From: SZUA-100 sp965248135
Lineage (GTDB): Bacteria; Pseudomonadota; Alphaproteobacteria; Rhizobiales; Rhizobiaceae
DNA: 64,000 nucleotides
Assembly: GCA_965248135.1 (NCBI GenBank)
Contig: CBDFIN010000011.1
Coordinates: 434,001-498,000, forward strand
Reading direction: 5' to 3'
The translations under genes were made by a program, and so were the position numbers. The notes beneath the pieces were generated by a model, which worked only from the letters and a program-made list of their open reading frames with translations, was not told the origin of the DNA and did not search any database. The stretch's first letter is position 1. Every line of letters starts with the position of its first letter. Shown here in pieces: positions 8,736 through 16,321 of the stretch.

Positions 8736-9857
8736 ATGATTCCCTTGTCTAACTCCTGCCGGACCAATGTCCGAACAAAACTGCTCGCCTGGTACGATCA
8801 ACATGCCCGCATTTTGCCATGGCGTGTTGGTCCGGTGGCGCGGCAGCTAGGTAATGTGGCTGATCCTTACCACGTTTGGCTGTCGGAAGTCATGCTGCAA
8901 CAAACAACCGTCGCCACAGTCGGCGGGTTTTACAGCAATTTTGTGCAAAAATGGCCAACTATTGGTGATCTCGCGGCTGCCGACGAGGAGGATGTGCTGA
9001 AAGCCTGGGCCGGGCTTGGTTACTATTCGCGCGCCCGTAACTTGAAAATATGCGCCGATCTTGTCGCTCGCCAGCATGGTGGCCGGTTTCCCGATACAGC
9101 TGAAAAATTGCGGGCTCTGCCCGGTATCGGCGAATACACGGCGGCGGCTATTGCCGCGATTGCCTTTGACCGGGCTGAGCCGGTTGTTGATGCCAACATT
9201 GAACGGATTGTTGCGCGGCTTCAATTAATTGAAGAACCGTTGCCGAAATCAAAACCAATCATCAAAAAACAGATGACCGCTTTGGTATCGCGGTCGCGGC
9301 CAGGCGATTTTGTCCAGGCGATGATGGACCTGGGTGCTTTGATCTGCACGCCACGCAAGCCTTCTTGCAACGCCTGTCCGCTTGCCGGTCATTGCCGAGC
9401 CGGTGCGACGGGTGAACCGGCAAGATGGCCGTTGAAGCTGGCCAAAAAAACCAAACCAGAGCGACAAGGCGCAGCCTTCATCGTTCGAGACAAAGATGGT
9501 GCGATATTGCTTCGAAAGCGAAATGACCGTGGTTTGCTGGCTGGTATGAGCGAAGTGCCGACTACCAATTGGACCGCAAAACAGGATGGCGGAACCAGCG
9601 TTAAGGAAGCACCGTTTTCAGCAAACTGGCATGCGTGTGGCACCATTCGCCACACCTTTACACACTTCCATTTGACCTTGCATATTTTCGCCGCTGAAGT
9701 AAGCAAACAAACCAAGGATCGCGGATGGTGGTCAAAATCTGTAGAACAGGAGGCGCTGCCGACGGTATTCAAAAAAGCAATCCGCAAGGCGGTTGACGCC
9801 GAAAATTCTGGCGATTTGGTACCATTGAAGCACAGCGTAATGCATTCAGGCCGCTAA
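8736..9857 (+). CDS. mutY: A/G-specific adenine glycosylase
   Basis: 373 aa. Removes adenine mispaired with 8-oxoguanine in base-excision repair. Visible are the catalytic Glu51 in WLSEVMLQQTTV, the helix-hairpin-helix LPGIGEYTAAAI with catalytic Asp152 in VVDANIERI, and the 4Fe-4S cysteines C204, C211, C214 and C220 (C-x6-C-x2-C-x5-C). The C-terminal third is the NUDIX-like domain that reads 8-oxoG. The 3' end overlaps the ccrM 3' end by 12 bases, tail to tail. No strong ribosome-binding site precedes the first ATG. Confidence 0.96.
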   Translation: MIPLSNSCRTNVRTKLLAWYDQHARILPWRVGPVARQLGNVADPYHVWLSEVMLQQTTVATVGGFYSNFVQKWPTIGDLAAADEEDVLKAWAGLGYYSRARNLKICADLVARQHGGRFPDTAEKLRALPGIGEYTAAAIAAIAFDRAEPVVDANIERIVARLQLIEEPLPKSKPIIKKQMTALVSRSRPGDFVQAMMDLGALICTPRKPSCNACPLAGHCRAGATGEPARWPLKLAKKTKPERQGAAFIVRDKDGAILLRKRNDRGLLAGMSEVPTTNWTAKQDGGTSVKEAPFSANWHACGTIRHTFTHFHLTLHIFAAEVSKQTKDRGWWSKSVEQEALPTVFKKAIRKAVDAENSGDLVPLKHSVMHSGR

Positions 9858-11030
9858 GTGCTGCTTTCGATAGGCATCGCGCAGTTCATCAATACAAGTG
9901 AGTTCATCACCCTGTTTCACATGCCAAAATGTCCAGCCATTGCAGGCATCCAGACCCTGCACTTTGGCACCCATGCGGTGAATCGATGCGCTCTCGTCCT
10001 GACATTCCAGCGAACCATCGATGCGCACGACGGCCTGCCAGCGCTGTTTTCGATCGGTCAGCAATGCACCGGGCTGCAATAGCCCGGCCTCCAGCAGCGA
10101 GGCAAAGGCGACCCGTGGCAGAGCACGTTTTCCTTCGGTTACCGTGAGCAGATTGCCATCAAGCGGCTCGACCGCGGCAATGCGGGTTTGCGCAGCGTCG
10201 ATATAGACCTGCTCCCTTTCAATGCCGACGAACTGGCGACCCAAACGTTTAGCCACCGCGCCGGTGGTTCCGGTACCGAAAAACGGATCGAGCACCACAT
10301 CACCCGGCTTGCTTGACGAAAGCAGGACCCTTTGCAGCAATGTTTCGGGTTTCTGGGTCGGGTGCACTTTGTTACCGTCCTCGTTTTTCAGTCTCTCGCC
10401 ACCCGTGCATATCGGCAATAGCCAGTCGGAGCGCATCTGTACATCGCCGTTGGCCATCTTCATGGCCTCGTAATTAAAAGTATATTTCTTGGCGTTCTGG
10501 TCGCGTGAGGCCCAGATCATCGTCTCATGTGCATTGGTGAACCGGCGCCCGCGAAAATTCGGCATCGGGTTGGACTTGCGCCAGACAATATCATTAAGGA
10601 TCCAGAAGCCATGATCCTGCAGCATCGTGCCAACGCGAAAAATATTATGATAGGAACCGATGACCCAAATCGTGCCATTAGGCTTTAACACACGGCGCGC
10701 CGCCAGCAGCCAGGCGCGGGTGAAATCATCATATGCCCGAAAAGTGTCAAACTGGTCCCAGTGATCATCAACCGCGTCGACCTTTGATTGGTCAGGCCGA
10801 CGCAGGTCGCCATCGAGCTGCAGATTATAGGGCGGGTCGGCAAAGATTACATCGATGGAGTTTTTGGGCAACCGTTCAAGTGCTGCCACACAATCACCTT
10901 TGATGATCGAGTTGGTCCAATCGGATGTTGAATTTTTGGTAGAAGAGCGGGTAGCGGAGCCAACTTCCGCCAGGGTCATTACACGCATAAGGAACACCAG
11001 GTGAGTACGCAAAACTAATCTCGCAGACAT
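9846..11030 (-). CDS. ccrM: Cell-cycle DNA adenine methyltransferase (GANTC)
   Basis: Up to 394 aa. Beta-class N6-adenine methylase that methylates GANTC and helps time the alphaproteobacterial cell cycle. The catalytic motif FADPPYNLQL (DPPY at 65-68) is near the N-terminus; the SAM-binding DPFFGTGTTG lies in the middle. The C-terminal ~100 residues form the DNA-recognition domain found in CcrM (GWTFWHVKQGDELTCIDELR). The true start may be ATG at 10988 or 10979 (MTLAEVGSATR), which aligns better with the family start; the longer N-terminus is weakly supported. A repeat copy containing a GANTC site lies directly upstream. Confidence 0.95.
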   Translation of the reverse strand: MSARLVLRTHLVFLMRVMTLAEVGSATRSSTKNSTSDWTNSIIKGDCVAALERLPKNSIDVIFADPPYNLQLDGDLRRPDQSKVDAVDDHWDQFDTFRAYDDFTRAWLLAARRVLKPNGTIWVIGSYHNIFRVGTMLQDHGFWILNDIVWRKSNPMPNFRGRRFTNAHETMIWASRDQNAKKYTFNYEAMKMANGDVQMRSDWLLPICTGGERLKNEDGNKVHPTQKPETLLQRVLLSSSKPGDVVLDPFFGTGTTGAVAKRLGRQFVGIEREQVYIDAAQTRIAAVEPLDGNLLTVTEGKRALPRVAFASLLEAGLLQPGALLTDRKQRWQAVVRIDGSLECQDESASIHRMGAKVQGLDACNGWTFWHVKQGDELTCIDELRDAYRKQHLAA

Positions 11031-11078
11031 GGTTACCCAACGTTGTGAACAATTGCTTAAGGCGGTCGATAATTGCTA

Positions 11079-11268
11079 TTATGGCTGGACACGTTCAAAA
11101 TGATTCTATTCACTACTCTCTTCGCTCACGGCGGGCTCTGCCCGGGCCTCCGCCGGGGCGGCGCAAAGGCGCCGGTAGGTTCCGCCCGCAAATTGATTTC
11201 ATCAATTTGTACATCGGGCGTCAATCGTTCCTGATGAGCCATGATCACTTTAACGCAATCATGCTATA
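11079..11268 (+). repeat. Repeat family A, copy 1 (expanded)
   Basis: Copy of a ~145 bp dispersed repeat, starting near TATGGCTGGACAC and ending with ATCATGCTATA. It keeps the GC-rich core (GGCGGGCTCTGCCCGGGCC, then GGCGCAAAGGCGCC) and the terminal palindrome around ACTTTAACGCAATCAT. Unlike other copies it is longer by about 45 bases: a nested hairpin (arms CAAATTGAT/ATCAATTTG inside GCCCG/CGGGC) lies at about 11185-11221. It fills most of the gap between ccrM and the HAD gene; nothing else is evident in that gap. Confidence 0.85.
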
Positions 11269-11377
11269 CATACATCTGTAAAGGGCCTTATCACCCGACA
11301 ATCAAATTGATTTGACATTGAACTGGGAGACAATATTGCCTATGGCGTTTCCTCGGTTAACATTGCGTGGTTTCAAG

Positions 11378-12070
11378 ATGCCCCAACCTGCCCTGATAAT
11401 TTTCGACTGCGATGGCGTACTGGTCGATTCTGAAGTAATCGCTGCAAAACTCGAACGCGAGTTTCTCAACGAGCACGATGTCGAAATAGGCGAGGAGGAG
11501 CACTACCGTCGCTTCACTGGTCTCAATTTCAGCCAAACCCTAAAACTGCTTGAAGATGAGACAGGACGCGCCTTCCCTGACGATCTTGCCGAACGTTTCG
11601 AAGCGGAACTGGACAGCCGACTTTGGCGCGATGTAAATGCTTTGCCAGGAAGCAGTGCCGTTTTGGACGAACTAGACCAGCCCCGTTGCATCTGTTCGAA
11701 CTCAAGCGATGAGCGGTTGAAAATCACGCTAACCAAAACCGGTCTTTGGGACCGGTTTCGGCCTTATGTGTTTTCTGCCCACTCATTGCCGGGCATTGCC
11801 GCTAAACCGGCCCCCGACATTTTCCTTTATGCAGCGCGTGAGCTTCAAACCAACCCGGGAGCCTGTGTGGTGGTTGAGGATTCTGTTCATGGTGTCACCA
11901 GCGCGGTATCTGCCGGCATGCGGGTCATCGGTTACACCGGCGGCAGCCATTCGCGCGCCGGCCATGGCGAACAATTAATCGATGCGGGTGCTGAGACCGT
12001 GATAAAAAACCTGTTTGATGTGAGACCGGTGGTTGAGGCGTTCAGCAAATGGGACGGATTGCCCGCATAA
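11378..12070 (+). CDS. HAD-superfamily hydrolase (phosphatase/phosphomutase-like)
   Basis: 230 aa from the ATG at 11378; an in-frame ATG at 11342 would add 12 residues and has GGGAG upstream. Motif I is FDCDGVLVDSE with Asp10 (nucleophile) and Asp12. Motif II is CSNSS, motif III includes KPAPDIFLYAA, and motif IV is VVVEDSVHG. This is the pattern of the HAD IA subfamily with a helical cap, including beta-phosphoglucomutases and sugar-phosphate phosphatases (YieH/GPH-like). The substrate cannot be read from the sequence. It is a single gene between a repeat copy and a lipoprotein gene on the other strand. Confidence 0.85.
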   Translation: MPQPALIIFDCDGVLVDSEVIAAKLEREFLNEHDVEIGEEEHYRRFTGLNFSQTLKLLEDETGRAFPDDLAERFEAELDSRLWRDVNALPGSSAVLDELDQPRCICSNSSDERLKITLTKTGLWDRFRPYVFSAHSLPGIAAKPAPDIFLYAARELQTNPGACVVVEDSVHGVTSAVSAGMRVIGYTGGSHSRAGHGEQLIDAGAETVIKNLFDVRPVVEAFSKWDGLPA

Positions 12071-12112
12071 AGGCTGCTCAACAATGCTGCAGTCAATAGC
12101 GGCAATAATTAG

Positions 12113-12712
12113 TTAGGGCGTTTTGTACGGCCCCTCGTCAAATCCGACGAATATGCGGACATTGCGTCGCGGCGGTGCGGGAAACGATATCTGGTCATCG
12201 ACAAAAATGAATTGCCCGTTATTGGCTCCCGGTGTAATTGATCCTTCAGGTTTGTGAAGCTTCGAATAGACCAGCTCGCCGGCGACCTTGATCGCCACGC
12301 GCAGGGGCATTTTAAATCTGCCAGTCTCTCCGGAGGGACCATTTATGACGCGGCCCGAAACCCCGATTTTCATATTCAACTGGCCTTGAGCATAGGTGCA
12401 GTCGCGTGCCACTTTCAGTATTGTCGCCTGATAACGCAGGCCATCGGTATTTTCCCGGCTGGCCCGTTTTTTGTAGATGCGGTAAGTGCCAGTTCCCTCG
12501 CGCAGTGTCACCTTGGGACAATAGTCGGTCAGTTCGGTACGTGTATTTGCAAGCCTGGTGCGCTGCGTGGGATTTTCAGGATCGTTGTGGGAGCCCGGCT
12601 TGGTCGCGCTGCCGAGCACGCTGTTTTCGCCTGAGGAGGTACAGCCCGCGACACCCGCCAGGGCAACAAGGCCTATAATTGCAACGCACTTCTTAAACAG
12701 TTTCACAGACAC
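12113..12712 (-). CDS. Putative lipoprotein, unknown function
   Basis: 199 aa. A typical lipoprotein signal: basic MSVKLFKK, a hydrophobic run, and the lipobox LAGVAGC with the cysteine at residue 24, so the mature protein should be lipid-anchored in the cell envelope. The remainder is soluble with a beta-rich look (TGTYRIYKK, GLRYQATILKVARDC) and two further cysteines that could form a disulfide. I do not recognise a named domain. It lies upstream of and divergent from thrC, with about 170 bases between the two starts. Confidence 0.7.
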   Translation of the reverse strand: MSVKLFKKCVAIIGLVALAGVAGCTSSGENSVLGSATKPGSHNDPENPTQRTRLANTRTELTDYCPKVTLREGTGTYRIYKKRASRENTDGLRYQATILKVARDCTYAQGQLNMKIGVSGRVINGPSGETGRFKMPLRVAIKVAGELVYSKLHKPEGSITPGANNGQFIFVDDQISFPAPPRRNVRIFVGFDEGPYKTP

Positions 12713-12882
12713 AGGTTCACTCGTATTCTACCGCCGTTTGAGGCTCTATAGCAGTCCAAAACGGCTTTTGCGAGTTGCTTATACGAATTATTGAACGAAT
12801 CTGGTGCCAACGCTTGCTGTTCGCATGCGGCATGTTTAGGTTCCGGCCTGGCAATACTATTTTTGCAAAAGAGTAATGGATC

Positions 12883-14313
12883 TTGAAATTTATAAGTACA
12901 CGCGGTGATGCACCGGAACTAGGCTTTCGCGATGCCATGCTGACCGCTCTTGCCCGCGATGGCGGTCTATACGTACCGGCGTCATGGCCGCAACTGGATT
13001 TGAATTTAATTCGTTCGATGCAAGGCCGATCCTATGCCGATATTGCAAGGATAGTGCTGGCGCCATTTGTCGAGGGAGAACTGGACGACAGGGCATTTTC
13101 GGCAATGATCGATGATGCTTACGCAAACTTTCGTCACCCGGCGGTAACCCCACTGGTGCAAACCGGCTCCAACGAGTGGATTGTGGAGCTTTTTCACGGT
13201 CCGACCATGGCTTTCAAGGATGTGGCGATGCAATTGCTGAGCCGCATGATGGATCATGTTTTGGTCGAAAGAAATGAACGTGCAACAATTGTCGGCGCCA
13301 CTTCGGGCGACACTGGCGGGGCGGCGATAGAGGCTTTCCGTGGCCGTGAAAATGTCGATATTTTTATTCTTTTCCCGCAAGGAAAGGTATCGGCGGTTCA
13401 GCAGCGGCAAATGACGACGGTCAAGGACAAAAATGTTCATGCCCTGGCGGTGCGGGGCAATTTTGACGACTGCCAGGCGTTGCTCAAGGCGATGTTCAAC
13501 AATCACCCCTTCCGCGATGCACTTTCACTTTCGGGTGTCAACTCGATCAACTGGGGCCGGGTTATGGCCCAGATCGTTTATTATTTTGCTGCCGCAACCG
13601 CGCTTGGTGCGCCAGATCGGAAGGTGTCGTTTACCGTACCTACCGGCAATTTTGGCGATATTTTCGCCGGCTATGCGGCCAAGAAAATGGGACTACCTGT
13701 CGATCAACTGGTAATTGCCACCAACACCAACGATATTCTCGCCCGTGCGCTGAAATCCGGTCGCTACGAGGTTGGCGGCGTCACCGCGACGGCCTCGCCA
13801 AGCATGGATATCCAGGTATCGTCAAATTTTGAGCGACTGTTGTTCGAGGCGCTCGACCGCCAAGGCAGCGAGGTAAAACGCTGCATGGCGGGGCTTTCTC
13901 AATCCGGCGCATTTACTATTCCCGATCAGGCACTGAAAAATATTCAAAGCGAATTTTCCGCAGGAAGCTGCAACGAAGATCAGTGCCACCACACCATCGA
14001 AAACACCTGGGAAAAAGCCGGTTATCTACTTGATCCCCACACTGCGGTGGGTCTTCATGTCGCCCGCGAGCACACAGATGACGCATCGCCAATGATCACC
14101 CTGGCAACGGCACATCCGGCGAAATTTCCAGCCTCAGTTGCCAAAGCCTGCGGCCATACGCCTGAGTTACCTGGCTGGCAGGGCGACTTGATGGACCGGC
14201 AAGAGCGCTTTGCGGTCATTGACAATGATATCAAAGCTGTTGAACATCATATTGAAGCCCGCTCAAGAGCCGGCAAACGAACGATGAATATTTCGAGCAA
14301 AGGCGCAACCTAA
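12883..14313 (+). CDS. thrC: Threonine synthase
   Basis: 476 aa. PLP-dependent conversion of O-phosphohomoserine to threonine. The N-terminal KFISTRGDAP and the PLP-lysine motif FHGPTMAFKD (Lys112) are diagnostic of the longer threonine synthase type; SGDTGGAA and PTGNFGD, which bind the cofactor phosphate, are also present. The start is TTG at 12883; no better ATG fits the conserved N-terminus. The next gene (M16 peptidase) begins one base after the TAA stop, so the two are translationally linked. thrB is about 8 kb away on the opposite strand. Confidence 0.96.
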   Translation: MKFISTRGDAPELGFRDAMLTALARDGGLYVPASWPQLDLNLIRSMQGRSYADIARIVLAPFVEGELDDRAFSAMIDDAYANFRHPAVTPLVQTGSNEWIVELFHGPTMAFKDVAMQLLSRMMDHVLVERNERATIVGATSGDTGGAAIEAFRGRENVDIFILFPQGKVSAVQQRQMTTVKDKNVHALAVRGNFDDCQALLKAMFNNHPFRDALSLSGVNSINWGRVMAQIVYYFAAATALGAPDRKVSFTVPTGNFGDIFAGYAAKKMGLPVDQLVIATNTNDILARALKSGRYEVGGVTATASPSMDIQVSSNFERLLFEALDRQGSEVKRCMAGLSQSGAFTIPDQALKNIQSEFSAGSCNEDQCHHTIENTWEKAGYLLDPHTAVGLHVAREHTDDASPMITLATAHPAKFPASVAKACGHTPELPGWQGDLMDRQERFAVIDNDIKAVEHHIEARSRAGKRTMNISSKGAT

Positions 14314-14314
14314 C

Positions 14315-15598
14315 ATGACAGTCAATGTATCGGTACTTTCCAACGGCATGACGGTCGTCAGCGAAAACATGCCACATCTGGAAAGTGCTGCACTTGGTGT
14401 CTGGGTTAAAGCGGGTGCGCGGGATGAAGCCGAAGATCAGCACGGCATTGCTCATTTTCTCGAACACATGGCATTTAAGGGTACAACAAGCCGTACTGCC
14501 CGACAGATTGCCGAGGAAATTGAAAGTGTCGGTGGCGATGTGAACGCGGCCACAAGTGTTGAAACCACGGCCTTTTATGCCCGTATACTGAAGGATAATG
14601 TTCCTCTGGCAATCGATATCCTGGCCGATATTCTGACCAGATCGGTATTTGACGAACAGGAACTCAAACGTGAGCAACATGTAATCCTGCAGGAAATTGG
14701 TGCGTCACTCGATTCCCCGGAGGATCTGGTGGTTGACCGGTTTCAGGAAACCGCGTTTGAAGGTCAGGCAATCGGCAGAGCCATTCTCGGCACGCCTGAA
14801 ACCGTTGGTGGTTTTACCTCACAAGATCTGCGCGCCTATCTGGCACGCCATTATCATGCACCTAACATGGTGCTTTCGGCGGCTGGAAATGTCGACCATG
14901 ACGAACTTGTAAAACTATGCGACGAAAGATTTTCTTCCTTTTCCGGCGAACTGGCAACTGACCCGCTGCAAGGAAACTACACCGGTGGAGAGTACCGGGC
15001 AAAACGCGATCTCATGGAAGCGCAGTTCCTGATCGGATTTGAAGGCCGCGCCTACCACGCCAAGGATTTTTATGCATCGCAGTTTCTCGCCACCCTTTTG
15101 GGCGGTGGCATGTCGTCAAGACTATTTCAGGAAGTGCGGGAAAAACGTGGCCTTTGCTATTCGATCCACGCTTTTCATTGGGGCTTTTCCGATACCGGCG
15201 TGTTTGGGGTTCATGCGGCTACCGGAAAGGAAGATCTACAGCAGTTGACGCCGGTCATTTTAGAACAATTGCGGCAGGCGGGTGAGAAAATCGAGCAACA
15301 GGAAGTTGACCGGGCACGGGCTCAAATCTCCGCGGGATTGTTGATGGGTCTGGAGAACCCCGTATCACGAGCCGGCCAGATAGCCGGCCAGGTATTGTTG
15401 TTTGGTCGGCCAATTCCAAACGGGGAATTGCTTGAGCGGCTGAACGCCATCACCCCCAATCGTTTGTCCGATTTGTCTTGCCGCCTGTTTTCCGGTTCTG
15501 CGCCAACAGTCGCATCAATCGGGCCGATTGATGGCATGATGAGCCGCGCAGAAGTGGCCGATGTCATGAATATCGGCTTGCCTGCTGCAGCGCAGTGA
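14315..15598 (+). CDS. M16-family zinc peptidase (mitochondrial processing peptidase-like)
   Basis: 427 aa. Inverted zinc motif HFLEH (His47, Glu50, His51) in HGIAHFLEHMAFKGT, and the second-domain segment GGGMSSRLFQEVREKRGLCYSI, both hallmarks of subfamily M16B, which includes the mitochondrial processing peptidase beta subunit. No signal peptide is visible, so it is probably cytoplasmic and degrades peptides. It follows thrC immediately and is followed by an acetyltransferase gene after 12 bases, forming a three-gene operon common in Rhizobiales. Confidence 0.93.
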   Translation: MTVNVSVLSNGMTVVSENMPHLESAALGVWVKAGARDEAEDQHGIAHFLEHMAFKGTTSRTARQIAEEIESVGGDVNAATSVETTAFYARILKDNVPLAIDILADILTRSVFDEQELKREQHVILQEIGASLDSPEDLVVDRFQETAFEGQAIGRAILGTPETVGGFTSQDLRAYLARHYHAPNMVLSAAGNVDHDELVKLCDERFSSFSGELATDPLQGNYTGGEYRAKRDLMEAQFLIGFEGRAYHAKDFYASQFLATLLGGGMSSRLFQEVREKRGLCYSIHAFHWGFSDTGVFGVHAATGKEDLQQLTPVILEQLRQAGEKIEQQEVDRARAQISAGLLMGLENPVSRAGQIAGQVLLFGRPIPNGELLERLNAITPNRLSDLSCRLFSGSAPTVASIGPIDGMMSRAEVADVMNIGLPAAAQ

Positions 15599-15610
15599 GT
15601 TTGCTTACCG

Positions 15611-16216
15611 ATGAGATTGTTGAAGTTTCACTCAACATTGCAAGACCCGGGGAAACTCTGCGGCGACAATTTGGTCATGCGCATGCCGCAAATGGATGAT
15701 TTCGACCAATGGCAGTCACTGCGTCAGCAAAGCAAGGAATTCCTGCAACCCTGGGAGCCGCTATGGAGCCCGGCAGACTATAGCAAAGCCTCTTTCCGGC
15801 AACGGATCAAGCGCTATCAAGCCGAGCTTAAGAGCGGACGGTCTGTCAGCCTGTTCCTGTTTACCGACAATGGCGCTGTGCTGGTGGGTGGATTGACGCT
15901 GGCAAATATCAGGCGCGGCGTTGCGCAATCTTGCACACTTGGTTACTGGATGGGTGAACCTTATGCCGGTAGGGGCATCATGAAGCAGGCGGCAAAGCTG
16001 GCAATCAGATATGTTTTCGTCGATCTGAAACTGCACCGCCTCGAGGCGGCAGCGATTGAAAAAAATCTTCGCTCAATCATGCTGCTGGAAAAATGCGGTT
16101 TCAAATTCGAGGGTATTGTGCGCAAATACCTCAAGATCAACGGTGTTTGGCAGGACCATCGACTTTACGCCATGCTGGCTGATGATCCCTGGCAGGATGG
16201 GATTATTGCCGGTTGA
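15611..16216 (+). CDS. GNAT-family N-acetyltransferase, RimJ-like
   Basis: 201 aa. A GNAT fold acyltransferase of the RimJ/RimL type (N-terminal acetylation of ribosomal or other proteins). Recognisable are the acetyl-CoA region GYWMGEPYAGRGIMKQA, the downstream VFVDLKLHRLEAAAIEKNLRSI, and LLEKCGFKFEGIVRKYLKINGVWQDH (three parts of the RimJ signature). It starts at ATG 15611, 12 bases after the M16 peptidase stop, as the last gene of the thrC operon. The true target protein is unknown. Confidence 0.88.
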   Translation: MRLLKFHSTLQDPGKLCGDNLVMRMPQMDDFDQWQSLRQQSKEFLQPWEPLWSPADYSKASFRQRIKRYQAELKSGRSVSLFLFTDNGAVLVGGLTLANIRRGVAQSCTLGYWMGEPYAGRGIMKQAAKLAIRYVFVDLKLHRLEAAAIEKNLRSIMLLEKCGFKFEGIVRKYLKINGVWQDHRLYAMLADDPWQDGIIAG

Positions 16217-16321
16217 CTTTGCCATTGTAATGCACGCTCATTTTCATTGACCTTGTGTTAGATGGCGACAATGAATAAGGACAGTTAATATCTTAATTTT
16301 GCTACGGGGAAACACACTGTC

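Noticed and set aside
11080..11270. Short frames starting MAG-VQNDSIHYSLRSRRALPGPP within repeat A copies
   Set aside because: They occur only because the repeat copies are near-identical; no ribosome-binding site and they are broken in other copies.
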